A stretch of DNA of 64,000 bases from JAICTV01 sp035634055 (GTDB lineage Bacteria; Planctomycetota; Phycisphaerae; Tepidisphaerales; Tepidisphaeraceae), in NCBI GenBank assembly GCA_035634055.1, contig DASQDR010000116.1, positions 1-64,000 on the forward strand. The letters run 5' to 3'. The notes under the pieces are model-generated. The model was given only the letters and a program-made list of their open reading frames with translations. It was not told the DNA's origin and searched no databases. The position numbers and the translations under genes are program-made. Shown in pieces: positions 34,658 to 44,276 of this stretch. The first letter of the stretch is position 1, and every line of letters begins with the position of its first letter.

Positions 34658-34738
34658 GCGCTGTCGGGGGCGCGCGCGTGTCGTGCCGGCGTCACCGGCG
34701 CGGATCGGATCGACTGCAAAGCGGGGCGGAGGTGTGCT

Positions 34739-37700
34739 GTGCAACGCATCGCGGTCCGCAACAGCAAGCGTCGCTGGCTGGTCGAACTGCTCGAGCGACG
34801 CTCGCTGCTCAGCGGCGCCCTCGCCTCGGCGGATGCCGCACCGGAATCGGCGGCGCTGGCGGCGGCCGCGCCCCCGCGCGTGATGGAGAACCTCGGCCGC
34901 GGCGTCGTCGCCGTCCGCGCCTCCAGCACGCAGGTGCTGGTCTCCTGGCGCCTGCTGGGGCTGGACCCGGCCGGGATCGGCTTCAACGTCTACCGCTCCG
35001 CCAACGGCGCGGCAGCGCAGAAGCTGAACGGATCACTGCTCACCGGCGGCACCAACTTCACCGACTCCAGCGCCAACCTCGCCGCCAACAACAGCTACTT
35101 CGTCCGCCCGGTCATCAACGGCGTCGAGGGCGCCGCCAGCGGCGCCTTCACGCTCACCGCCAACCACGCCGTCGAGCCGATCGTCCGCATCCCGCTCCAG
35201 GCGCCGGCGGCGGGGTATTCGACCAAGTTCGTCTGGGTCGGCGACCTCGATGGCGACAGCGAGTTCGATTTCGTCATCGACCGCCTGGCCCCCTTCGACC
35301 CGAACGACAACGACATCGGCCTGGGCAACCAGTTCCTCGAGGCGTACACGCGCGCCGGGACGCGGCTCTGGTCGATCGACCTCGGCCACACCAGCCGCAA
35401 CACCTACAACATCGAGCCCGGCGCGGCGACCGTCAGCATGGGCAACTGGGACGGCGTCACCGTCCGCGACATGGATTCCGACGGCAAGGCCGAGGTGCTG
35501 CTCAAGACCGCCAACGGCGTGACATTCGCCGACGGCCAGGTCCTCACCGCCGCCAACGACAGCCTCCAGTTCATCTCGGTCATCAACGGCATGACCGGCG
35601 TCGAGCGGGCGCGCATCCAGTTCGCCAACGATTACCTCTCCGACGGCGCGATGGGGATGATGTTCGGCGTCGGCAGCGTCGACGGCGTCAACCCCAGCCT
35701 GTACATCAAGGCGAAGAACCGCGTCGGCAGCGGCTCCTTCAACGAGACGGTGCAGACCTACCGCTTCGACGGCACCAGCATCACCCGCCAGTGGAAGTGG
35801 AACCGCGGCAGCGCGCCCGCCCCGGACGGGCACCAGTTCCGAATCATCGACCTCGACGGCGACGGCAAGGACGAGTTCTGCGAGGTCGGCTTCACCCTCA
35901 ACTCCAACGGCACGTTCCGCTACTCGCTCCAGACCATCGCCGGCGTGATCCACGGCGACCGGTTCCACATCGGCGACCTCGACCCCAACCGCCCGGGCCT
36001 CGAGGGGTACGGCGTGCAGCAGAACAACGCCACCGGGCTGCTCGAATACTGTTATGACGCCACCGACGGCACCATGCTGTGGCAGCACTTCGGCGGCATC
36101 GCAGACGTCGGCCGCGGCATGGCCGCCGACATCGATCCGCGCTTCCCCGGCATGGAAGCCTGGTCCTTCTCCGGCCTGTTCAACGCCGCCACCAACACCC
36201 TCGCCGAGCCGGACACCAGCCTGCGCCCCTGGCCGCAACTGGGCCTGTGGTGGGACGGCGACCTGCTGCACGAACTGCTCAACGACGGGAAGTTCGAGTA
36301 CTGGGACTGGCTCAACCCCAAATCCACCAGCTCGCTGCCGCGCTTTTTCCGGGCGAGCAACTACGGCGCCGTCGGCAGCGGCGTGAACCCGCTCATGTAC
36401 GGCGACATCCTCGGCGACTGGCGCGAGGAAGCGATCTACACCAACTCGGCGCAGAACGAGCTGGTCATCTTCACCACCAACCTCGCCTCCCCGCACCGGA
36501 TCTACACGCTGGCGCACAACCCGGCGTACCGCAACGGCATGACCCTCAAGGGGTACATGCAGTCGCACCACCTGGACTACTTCCTCGGCGACGGCATGGC
36601 CGCGGCGCCGGTGCCCAACATCCGCTACGCCGGCGGTGAAGAGCCCCCGCCCCCGCCGCCCGGGCCGGTCTACCCGGCGGAGGATGCCACCTGGGGCGGC
36701 GGCACCACCATCGACGCCGACCGCGCCGGCTACAACGGCACCGGCTTCGCCAACTTTCCCGGCACCGGCGGCTTCCTGGAATTCGACAACGTCTACGGCG
36801 GCGCGGCCGGCGGCAACTTCACCCTTAGCTTCCGCTACGCCAACGGCGCCGGCGGCGCGCGGGCCGGCTCCCTGATCATCAACGGCGTCTCCCAGCCCAT
36901 CTCCTTCGCGCCCACCGGCGGCTGGACGCAGTGGCAGACCTACACCCTCACCGCGCCCCTCACCGCCGGCGTCACCAACATCGTGCGCCTCGAATCGACC
37001 GGCGCGGACCTGGGCAACATCGATGAACTGGTCGTCGCCGCGCCGCCCGCGCTCGGCGCGGTCGCGGGGCAGGTGTTCCACGACATTGACGACAGCGGCA
37101 CGCGCGACGCCGGCGAGCCGCTGGTCGGCGGGCTGACGGTCTTCCTCGACGCCGACGGCGACGCGCTGCTGGACGCCGGCGAGGCCAGCACCACCTCGTC
37201 GGCCGCCGCCGGCTACAGCTTCGCCTCGGTCCCGGCCGGCACGTATACCGTGCGCGTGCTTGCGGGGCTTGGATACGTGCAGGCGGCGGCGCTGGCAGTC
37301 GTCGTCAGCGGCGGCGGGAGCGCCACGTCGAACGCCGGCGTCGAGCGCCACGCCTACGCCGGCACCTCCGCCGCCGAGCACTACCGCCTGCGGCGCAGCG
37401 CGTCGGGCAAGCACCAGATCTTCGTCAACGAGCAACTCGCCTTCACCGTCTCGCCCGGCGTGCCTTCGCTGGCGTTCGACCTTGGCGGGGGTGACGACGT
37501 GCTCACGATCGACCTGTCCGGCGGCAACCCACTGCCGGTGGACGGCGTCAGCTTCGACGGTGGGGCGGGCACGGGCGACACGCTGGCGGTCCTCGGGTCC
37601 GCCGGCGCCGACGGCGCGAACTTCACCGCCGGCTCCGTCGTCTTGACCGGTACGGTCACCCACCTCAACGCAGAGCGCCGAACCTTCGCGGGCAACGGCG

Positions 37701-38227
37701 GGAGCGACAGCCTGACGGTGGGCGGAGGGGCGGTCATGCTCGCGGACGACGTGAAGCTGGCGAACCTGGCGGTCGCCGCCGGAGCGGTGCTGGACGTTCG
37801 CGAGCATGACGTGATCGTCGATCACGCTGGCGACAGCCCGATTGGGAGCTGGAACGGGTCGGCCTACACCGGCATTGCCGGCAGCATCCGCGAGGGGCGC
37901 ATCGCATCGTCGTCGGCCACGGGCGTGACGGCGGTCGGACTGTCCGAGGCATCGACCGCCCTGGGGATCTCCGGAACCCAGACAAAGCTGTTTGCCGGCC
38001 ACTCCGTGGATGCCACGAGCGTCCTGTTGAAGTATACTTACGCCGGCGACGCAAACCTGAGCGGCCGCGTTGACGGCGACGATTACTTCGTGATTGATTC
38101 CAAGGTTACTTCTGCCGGCGCCTGGGGCTGGTGGAACGGTGACTTTGATTACACCGGCAAGCTCACCGGCGACGACTACTTCCTGATCGATAGCACGATC
38201 GGCCGGCAGGGCGGGGTGGTGCTGTAG
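34739..38227 (+). CDS. PL11-type rhamnogalacturonan lyase with C-terminal dockerin-like module (copy 2)
   Basis: A 1,162-residue secreted lyase. The N-terminal sorting motif is a LEPR-XLL variant (LLERRSLLSG, residues 17-26). The PL11 domain runs from about 40 to 620 with VLVSWRLLGLDPAGIGFN, WVGDLDGDSEFDFVID, RIIDLDGDGKDEFCE and YGDILGDWREEAIYT. A CBM35-like module follows (YPAEDATWGGG, ~640-760), then a Cna-B-like domain, the shared tail and a dockerin-like pair (DANLSGRVDGDD and DFDYTGKLTGDD). In the tail a segment present in the other copies (NGGTWNGSGI-type) is missing. The start is a GTG with GGAGGT five bases upstream. It lies 81 bases after the GH2 gene and 61 before copy 3. Confidence 0.86.
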   Translation: MQRIAVRNSKRRWLVELLERRSLLSGALASADAAPESAALAAAAPPRVMENLGRGVVAVRASSTQVLVSWRLLGLDPAGIGFNVYRSANGAAAQKLNGSLLTGGTNFTDSSANLAANNSYFVRPVINGVEGAASGAFTLTANHAVEPIVRIPLQAPAAGYSTKFVWVGDLDGDSEFDFVIDRLAPFDPNDNDIGLGNQFLEAYTRAGTRLWSIDLGHTSRNTYNIEPGAATVSMGNWDGVTVRDMDSDGKAEVLLKTANGVTFADGQVLTAANDSLQFISVINGMTGVERARIQFANDYLSDGAMGMMFGVGSVDGVNPSLYIKAKNRVGSGSFNETVQTYRFDGTSITRQWKWNRGSAPAPDGHQFRIIDLDGDGKDEFCEVGFTLNSNGTFRYSLQTIAGVIHGDRFHIGDLDPNRPGLEGYGVQQNNATGLLEYCYDATDGTMLWQHFGGIADVGRGMAADIDPRFPGMEAWSFSGLFNAATNTLAEPDTSLRPWPQLGLWWDGDLLHELLNDGKFEYWDWLNPKSTSSLPRFFRASNYGAVGSGVNPLMYGDILGDWREEAIYTNSAQNELVIFTTNLASPHRIYTLAHNPAYRNGMTLKGYMQSHHLDYFLGDGMAAAPVPNIRYAGGEEPPPPPPGPVYPAEDATWGGGTTIDADRAGYNGTGFANFPGTGGFLEFDNVYGGAAGGNFTLSFRYANGAGGARAGSLIINGVSQPISFAPTGGWTQWQTYTLTAPLTAGVTNIVRLESTGADLGNIDELVVAAPPALGAVAGQVFHDIDDSGTRDAGEPLVGGLTVFLDADGDALLDAGEASTTSSAAAGYSFASVPAGTYTVRVLAGLGYVQAAALAVVVSGGGSATSNAGVERHAYAGTSAAEHYRLRRSASGKHQIFVNEQLAFTVSPGVPSLAFDLGGGDDVLTIDLSGGNPLPVDGVSFDGGAGTGDTLAVLGSAGADGANFTAGSVVLTGTVTHLNAERRTFAGNGGSDSLTVGGGAVMLADDVKLANLAVAAGAVLDVREHDVIVDHAGDSPIGSWNGSAYTGIAGSIREGRIASSSATGVTAVGLSEASTALGISGTQTKLFAGHSVDATSVLLKYTYAGDANLSGRVDGDDYFVIDSKVTSAGAWGWWNGDFDYTGKLTGDDYFLIDSTIGRQGGVVL

Positions 38228-38288
38228 CGTTCGATCCGCAGCGGATCGCAGTAGCAGGGGTTGGTGTCAGCAGCAGCAGAGGTCATAG

Positions 38289-41200
38289 ATGGCGACGCGA
38301 TTTCGGCACGGCGAAAGCCTCACGCCCCGGCAGCTCGCGGCGATCGAGCCGCTCGAGCGCCGCTTCCAGCTCAGCGCCGCCCCGTCCGCCGCCCCCGCCG
38401 CCGAGGTCGCCGCCGCCGCCGTCGCGCCCCCGCGCATCATGGAGAACCTCGACCGCGGCGTGGTCGCGGTTCGCATCAGCAGCAGCTCCGCCTTTGTAAG
38501 CTGGCGGCTCCTCGGGCTCGACCCGGCGGGCATCGGATTTAACCTTTACCGCACGACCAACGGCGGCGCCGCCACCAAGCTGAACGGCTCGGTCCTCACC
38601 GCCGGCACCAATTACACCGACACCGGCGCCAGCTCCGGCTCCACGCAGGTCTACTACGTCCGCCCGGTGATCAACGGGGTGGAGCAGCCCGCCAGCGGCT
38701 CGTTCACCCTCAAGCCGAGCACCGCCTACGACCCCGTCGTGCGCGTCCCCATCCAAGCCCCCGGGAAGGACTATTGGACCAAGTTCATCTGGGTCGGTGA
38801 CCTTGACGGCGACGGCGAGTTCGACTTCATCATCGACCGCCTCGCCCCCTTCAACGCGTACGACAACGACCTTGGCATGGGCAACCAGTACCTCCAGGCC
38901 TACAAGCGTGACGGCACGCGGCTCTGGAGCATCGACATGGGCCCCAACAGCCGCAACACCTACAATATCGAGCCCGGCTCCTCGACGCTGAGCATGGGGA
39001 TGTACGACGGCGTCACCGTGGCGGACCTCGACGGCAACGGCCGCGCCGAGGTCGCGCTGAAGATCGGCAACGGCGTGGTCTTCGGCGACGGCTCGACCTT
39101 CACCACGACCAACAACACCCGCCAGTTCATGGCCGTCATCAATGGCATGACCGGCACGCCGATGGCGCAGATCGAGATGCCCACGGACTATTCCAGCGCC
39201 GGCAGCCTTGGCACGCAGCTGGGCATCGGCTACCTCGGGTCGGCCACGCCGAGCATCGTCGGCTGGATGCGCAACCGCAACGACGACAACTCGTTCAACG
39301 ACATCTTCGCCGCCTGGGACTTCAACGGCACCGCGATCACGCAGAAGTGGAAGCTGCTCATGGGCGCCGGCACGTCCAACGCCTCCGGGACGCACGCCTT
39401 CCACCAGATGCGGGTCGTGGACGTCGACGGCGACGGCATCGACGAGGTCTGCCCGGGCAACTACGCCATCAACGCCAACGGCACGATCCGCTACAAGCTG
39501 ACCGGCGTGGTGCACGGGGACCGCTTCCACATCGGCAAGTTCGACCCCAACCGCCCGGGGCTCCAGGGGTACGGCATCCAGCAGAACAATGCCAGCGGGC
39601 TGCTCGAGTACTACTACGACGCCACCACCGGCGAGATCCTCTGGACCCACTACGGCACCGTGCAGGACGTCGGCCGCGGCGCTGCCGGCGACCTCGATCC
39701 TAACGTCCCAGGCTACGAGGTCTTCTCGTTCCAGGGCATCTACAACGGCCCGACCAACACCCGCCTGACCCGCGACACCGGCGACAAGACCCCCTGGCCC
39801 AACCAGCGCATCTGGTGGGACGGGGACCTCACCAGCGAGGAGATCGACGGCTCGGTCATCAACAAGTTTTACCCGCGCGACCCGGCCGATCCGAACAGCG
39901 TCTCCGGCGTCGGGCGGGTCGAAACGTTGTACAAGATGGGCGCCCACACCCTGGAGAACAACCCGATGTTCTACGGGGACATCATGGGCGACTGGCGCGA
40001 GGAGGCGGTCTACACCAATCCGAGCTACTCCGAACTGCTTATCTTCACCACCGACCGCCCGACGGCTACCCGGCTGTACACCCTGCCGCACAACCCCGAG
40101 TATCGCAACGCGATGACGGTGAAGGGGTACAACCAATCCCACCACGTGGACTATTACCTTGGCGCGGGCATGACCACCCCGTCCAACCCCAACATCGCCG
40201 TCGCGCCGCGCAATCCGACGTCGCTGCCGCCGGCGCCAACCAATCTCGCCGCCGCGATTGTCTCGCGCACGCAGGTCAACCTCACCTGGACAGCGATCGG
40301 CGGCGCCACCTCGTACCGCATCCGCCGCACCAGCACCAACGGCGCGCCGCACGTCCTTGTCGCCACCGTCCCCGGGACGGCCACCAGCTATTCCGATACC
40401 TCGCTATCGGGCGCGGGCTCGGAGTACTACTACGTCGTCACCCAGGTCAGCTCCGGCGGCACTGAGGGGATCCCGTCCAACCAGGCGGGTGTCACGATCG
40501 GCGAGCCGCCGTACAGCATCACCTACCAGGCGGAGGACCAGACGGTGGGCGGCGGCGCGATCATCCGCAAGGATGACCCGACCGCCACTCCGCCGGTCGA
40601 CGGCACTCCCAACAGCAACTTCAACGGTCTCGGTTACGCCGACCTCGTCGCCACCACCGGCGCGTGGCTGGAGTTCCCCAACGTCAACGGCGGCGGCGGC
40701 GGCGCGGCCACCCTCACCTTCCGCTACTCGCAGGGCACCAATACCTCCACGCAGCGCACCGCCTCGCTGATCGTCAATGGCGTCGCGCAGACCATCACGT
40801 TCACCTACACGAACAGCCCCAACGCGTGGCGCTTCGTCACCGCCAACGCCACGCTCAAGCCGGGCGCGACCAACACCGTCCGCATCCAGGTCACCAGCAA
40901 CGTCGACCCGGGCAACGTCGACCTGATGATCGTCGACGTCGCCTCCCCGCCGGCGATCTTCTCCGGCACCGCCTCCGCCGACCGGTACTACCTTCGCCGC
41001 AACGGGGCGCTGATCGACCTCTGGATCGGCGGCGCGGGTGACGGCGCGGGCGTTCCCACCCACAGCCTCGTCCACTCACAGGCCATCAACCTCACCTTCG
41101 CCGGCAGCGGCGGGGACGACACCCTCACAATCGACCTCTCCAACGGCAACCCATTCCCCAGCGGCGGGATCTCGTGGGATGGCGGCGCCAACGGCACCGC

Positions 41201-41903
41201 CGGCGACGCCGTCGCCGTCATCGGCTCCACCGGCGCCGACAGCCTCACCTTTGGCGCCAACAGCCTGCTGGTCGCCGGCGCCGGCACGCTTAACATGGCT
41301 AACGCCGAGCGCCGCACGCTCAAGGGCAACGGTGGAAGCGACGCCGTCACCGTCAACGCCGGCACCGTCGCCCTCGCGGGGCTGCTGCGCGCTTCGACGC
41401 TTAACGTCGGCGCGGGGGCCGCGCTTGACATCGGCAACTTCCCCGTGGTCTACGACTACTCCGGCTCGCCCAGTCCGATCGGCTCCGTCAGCGGCGGGGC
41501 GTACACCGGCATTGCCGGCATGATCCGCTCCGGCCGCAACGGCGGGACGTGGAACGGCAGCGGCATCATCACCTCCCGCGCCCAGGCGACCGGCGCTAAG
41601 CCCCTCGCCTCCATCGGCCTCGCCGAGGCATCCACCGCCCTGGGCATCAGCGGCACCCAGACCGGCACGTGGGAGGGGCAGACGGTCGACGCGACGACCG
41701 TGCTGGTGAATTACACCTACGCCGGCGACGCCAACCTCGACGACCGCATCGACGGCGACGACTACTTCGCCATCGATTCCAAGATCAAGGCCCCCGGCGC
41801 GCACGGCTGGTGGAACGGCGACTTTGACCACAACGTTCGGCTCGACGGCGACGACTACTTCATCATCGACAGCAACATCGGCCGGCAAAGCACGCCGATC
41901 TGA
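38289..41903 (+). CDS. PL11-type rhamnogalacturonan lyase with fibronectin III and dockerin-like modules (copy 3)
   Basis: A 1,204-residue secreted lyase, closest to copy 2. The N-terminus has IEPLERRFQLSA (20-30), a further LEPR-XLL variant. The PL11 region contains AFVSWRLLGLDPAGIGFN, WVGDLDGDGEFDFIID, VDVDGDGIDEVCPGN and YGDIMGDWREEAVYT. Unlike the other copies it carries a fibronectin type III domain (~640-735, PAPTNLAAAIVSRTQVNLTW). A CBM35-like module (YQAEDQTVGGGA), the shared tail and a dockerin-like pair (DANLDDRIDGDD and DFDHNVRLDGDD) follow. There is no Cna-B domain. The ATG has AGAGGTC seven bases upstream. Tandem arrangement with copy 2 suggests duplication followed by domain exchange. 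Confidence 0.86.
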   Translation: MATRFRHGESLTPRQLAAIEPLERRFQLSAAPSAAPAAEVAAAAVAPPRIMENLDRGVVAVRISSSSAFVSWRLLGLDPAGIGFNLYRTTNGGAATKLNGSVLTAGTNYTDTGASSGSTQVYYVRPVINGVEQPASGSFTLKPSTAYDPVVRVPIQAPGKDYWTKFIWVGDLDGDGEFDFIIDRLAPFNAYDNDLGMGNQYLQAYKRDGTRLWSIDMGPNSRNTYNIEPGSSTLSMGMYDGVTVADLDGNGRAEVALKIGNGVVFGDGSTFTTTNNTRQFMAVINGMTGTPMAQIEMPTDYSSAGSLGTQLGIGYLGSATPSIVGWMRNRNDDNSFNDIFAAWDFNGTAITQKWKLLMGAGTSNASGTHAFHQMRVVDVDGDGIDEVCPGNYAINANGTIRYKLTGVVHGDRFHIGKFDPNRPGLQGYGIQQNNASGLLEYYYDATTGEILWTHYGTVQDVGRGAAGDLDPNVPGYEVFSFQGIYNGPTNTRLTRDTGDKTPWPNQRIWWDGDLTSEEIDGSVINKFYPRDPADPNSVSGVGRVETLYKMGAHTLENNPMFYGDIMGDWREEAVYTNPSYSELLIFTTDRPTATRLYTLPHNPEYRNAMTVKGYNQSHHVDYYLGAGMTTPSNPNIAVAPRNPTSLPPAPTNLAAAIVSRTQVNLTWTAIGGATSYRIRRTSTNGAPHVLVATVPGTATSYSDTSLSGAGSEYYYVVTQVSSGGTEGIPSNQAGVTIGEPPYSITYQAEDQTVGGGAIIRKDDPTATPPVDGTPNSNFNGLGYADLVATTGAWLEFPNVNGGGGGAATLTFRYSQGTNTSTQRTASLIVNGVAQTITFTYTNSPNAWRFVTANATLKPGATNTVRIQVTSNVDPGNVDLMIVDVASPPAIFSGTASADRYYLRRNGALIDLWIGGAGDGAGVPTHSLVHSQAINLTFAGSGGDDTLTIDLSNGNPFPSGGISWDGGANGTAGDAVAVIGSTGADSLTFGANSLLVAGAGTLNMANAERRTLKGNGGSDAVTVNAGTVALAGLLRASTLNVGAGAALDIGNFPVVYDYSGSPSPIGSVSGGAYTGIAGMIRSGRNGGTWNGSGIITSRAQATGAKPLASIGLAEASTALGISGTQTGTWEGQTVDATTVLVNYTYAGDANLDDRIDGDDYFAIDSKIKAPGAHGWWNGDFDHNVRLDGDDYFIIDSNIGRQSTPI

Positions 41904-42059
41904 TGCGATCGCGCTGAGCCCATGATCGTTTTTTGTTGGGCTTCACGACCGACGGCGGCGGCTGTCTCGCTCGGCGGTGGCGCCGGCCGCCGGTGCGGCC
42001 GCGGCTGATGGTCACGTTGGGTAGACGCGCGGGACGTCCAAAGCGATCCGCAGCGCCCG

Positions 42060-44096
42060 CTACGTCCGCAGCGTCGCCCCGAGCTGTGATCTCGCCGCCT
42101 CGATGACCTGCTGCACGGACGATTCCACCTGCTCGCTGGTCAGCGTCGCCGCAGGCGAGCGGAACACCAGCGTGACCGTCACGCTCTTGGTTCCCTTCTC
42201 CAGCGGCTTGCCGCGGTACGTGGTGACGTACTCGGCGGCCTCCAGGTTCGGCAGCTTCAGCGAGGCGACGAGCGAGTCGATGCGCTCGTACGCGGTGTCG
42301 TCGGCGACGACGAGCGAGAGGTCGCGCCGCACGGCCGGGAAGCGCGGCAGCGCGCGCTGCTGCGGGACGTGCTGCGTGCCGGCGATCAGCGGCGGCAGCT
42401 CCAGCTCCGCCGCCGCCGGGAGTGTGCGGAGCGAGAGCTTGTCCCCCACCTTCTTGTCGATCCGCCCGAGGTAACCGACGGGCGCGCCGCCCCATTCGAT
42501 CCGCCCGGCCGCGCCGGGGGCGAACCCGGCGCGCTGGTCGGGCACGACCGTGACCGGGCGCGTCGAGTCCAGCTTGCCGAGCAGCGCTTCGACCGCCCCG
42601 CGCACGCCGCGCAGGTCGTCGTCGCCGACCAGCGCGAGCTTGCGGCGCTCGTCCACCTTGCCGGCGGCGTCCACGCCGAAGGTCGAGCCGGTCTCGAACA
42701 GCTTGGCGCCGGCGGTGCCGACCGATTCGTTGCGGCGGACCGCCTCGAGCAGTCCGGGCAGGATGCTCGGGCGCAGCCGCGCGTCCGCCTTGCGCACCGC
42801 GGCGTCGGCGCGCGGCAGGCCGGCGTACTCCTTCGGCACGAAGTCGCCCGCCAACGCGTCGCTGACGAAGGTGAAGGTGACGGCCTCGAAGTAGCCCGCG
42901 CCCACCAGCGTGGAGCGCATCAGCTCCATCGTCCTGGCTTGCGGCTCCGGCGGGGTGAGCCGGATCTCGATCTGCTGGCGCACGGGGATGCGGTCATAGC
43001 CGACCACGCGGGCGACCTCCTCGATGACGTCCACCTCGATGCTCAGGTCCTGCCGCCAGCTCGGGACGGTGACGGCGACCGCGCCCTCCTGCTCGCGCGG
43101 CGAGAGCTGGAGCCGCCGGAGCGCCTCGACCGCCTCGCCCGCCGGCACGTCCACGCCCAGCAGCTTGCGCAGCCGCTCGAAGCGCATCGTGATCGTGCGC
43201 GGCTTGAAGTTCTCCGCCCCCGCGACCGCCACGCCCGGCAAAAGCTCGCCGCCGGCGGTATCGACGATGAGCTGCGCCGCCCGGCGGCTGGCGCGCTCCG
43301 GGAGCGTCGGGTCGATGCCGCGCTCGAAGCGGTACGAGCTGTCGCTCTTCATCGCCAGCGCGCGCGCCGTCCGGCGGACGCTCAGCGGGTCGAACCGCGC
43401 CGACTCCAACAGCACGTTCACCGTCCGGTCCGAAACCTCGCTGTCGGCGCCGCCCATCACGCCCGCCAGCGCCACCGGGCGCTCGGCGTCGGCGATCACG
43501 AGCATGCCCGGCGCCAGCTTGCGCTCGTGCCCGTCAATGCTCGTGATCGACTCGCCCGGCCGCGCCTCGCGGACGATGATCCTGCGCCCCGTCAGGCGGT
43601 CGAAGTCGAAGGCGTGCAGCGGCTGGCCGAGCTCGAACATCACGTAGTTGGTGACGTCCACGACGTTGTTGATCGACCGCAGCCCGACCGCTTCCAACCG
43701 CCGGACCATCCACCGCGGCGACGGCCCAACTTTCACGTTGCGAATCACGCGCGCGGTGTAGTGCGGGCAGAGGTGCGGCGCGTCGATGCGCACGGACGTG
43801 ACATCGTTGATCGCGCCGCCGCCCGCGCCGCCGCCGCCGCCACCGACCGGCGGCACGGGAGCAATGTCGGGCCCGCGGAACTCCAGGTTCAGCAGCGCCG
43901 ACAGCTCGCGCGCGACGCCGACGTGCGAGAGGCAGTCGGCCCGGTTCGACGTCACCTCAACGTCCAGCACCGGGTCATCGCCGTGCAGGTTGACGTTCTC
44001 GACCGGCAGCCCGCCATGCGTCAGCGCGTCCTGCGCCGCCTTGGCGTCCAGCCCGCGCGGGAGGAAATCGGAAAGCCACTCAAGGCTGGTGTTCAT
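42060..44096 (-). CDS. pheT: Phenylalanyl-tRNA synthetase beta subunit, lacking the EMAPII domain
   Basis: Beta subunit of the alpha2beta2 synthetase that charges tRNA-Phe. Family features include VEVTSNRADCLSHVGVARE, SINNVVDVTNYVMFELGQPL, KSDSSYRFERGIDP, the B5 domain (LRKLLGVDVP onward), and a C-terminal ferredoxin-fold anticodon-binding domain (FPAVRRDLSLVV). At 678 residues it is about 110 shorter than usual. The N-terminal tRNA-binding (EMAPII/OB) insert is absent: residue ~40 runs straight into the NRADCL segment. A Gly-rich loop (VGGGGGGAGGGA) sits near residue 90. The ATG at 44096 is preferred to an upstream in-frame ATG at 44186 because it begins the family homology. The alpha subunit is not in the window. 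Confidence 0.95.
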   Translation of the reverse strand: MNTSLEWLSDFLPRGLDAKAAQDALTHGGLPVENVNLHGDDPVLDVEVTSNRADCLSHVGVARELSALLNLEFRGPDIAPVPPVGGGGGGAGGGAINDVTSVRIDAPHLCPHYTARVIRNVKVGPSPRWMVRRLEAVGLRSINNVVDVTNYVMFELGQPLHAFDFDRLTGRRIIVREARPGESITSIDGHERKLAPGMLVIADAERPVALAGVMGGADSEVSDRTVNVLLESARFDPLSVRRTARALAMKSDSSYRFERGIDPTLPERASRRAAQLIVDTAGGELLPGVAVAGAENFKPRTITMRFERLRKLLGVDVPAGEAVEALRRLQLSPREQEGAVAVTVPSWRQDLSIEVDVIEEVARVVGYDRIPVRQQIEIRLTPPEPQARTMELMRSTLVGAGYFEAVTFTFVSDALAGDFVPKEYAGLPRADAAVRKADARLRPSILPGLLEAVRRNESVGTAGAKLFETGSTFGVDAAGKVDERRKLALVGDDDLRGVRGAVEALLGKLDSTRPVTVVPDQRAGFAPGAAGRIEWGGAPVGYLGRIDKKVGDKLSLRTLPAAAELELPPLIAGTQHVPQQRALPRFPAVRRDLSLVVADDTAYERIDSLVASLKLPNLEAAEYVTTYRGKPLEKGTKSVTVTLVFRSPAATLTSEQVESSVQQVIEAARSQLGATLRT

Positions 44097-44127
44097 GGGA
44101 GTTCCGCGGGAAAAGTGGGACGCGGAG

Positions 44128-44155
44128 AATGTAGTCGCGACGGTGGGGGAGTCAA
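44128..44155 (-). promoter_or_regulatory. Promoter of pheT
   Basis: On the minus strand TTGACT (44155-44150) and TACATT (44133-44128) are spaced by 16 bases. Transcription would begin near 44121, about 25 bases before the pheT start. Confidence 0.6.
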
Positions 44156-44276
44156 ACCGGCAGCGATGCGGGCGGGGCGGCGACAAACGCGATCTGCCTC
44201 GGCATGCCCGGCGAGCGCGGACGACAAGCGCAGACGAAGACCGCGAACAAAACGCGCGGGACGTGCAGGCTCGCGC

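Noticed and set aside
31346..34744. 1,132-codon minus-strand frame across the GH2 gene
   Set aside because: Shadow frame; the GH2 domains on the plus strand explain the region.
35033..38002. 989-codon minus-strand frame across PL11 copy 2
   Set aside because: Antisense shadow of a gene with clear domains; composition biased to Val/Asp/Arg without hydrophobic core pattern.
41917..41942. AGCCCA...TGGGCT hairpin near the end of pheT as a terminator
   Set aside because: Only a 6-bp stem with its T-run inside the loop on the plus strand; not convincing for either strand.
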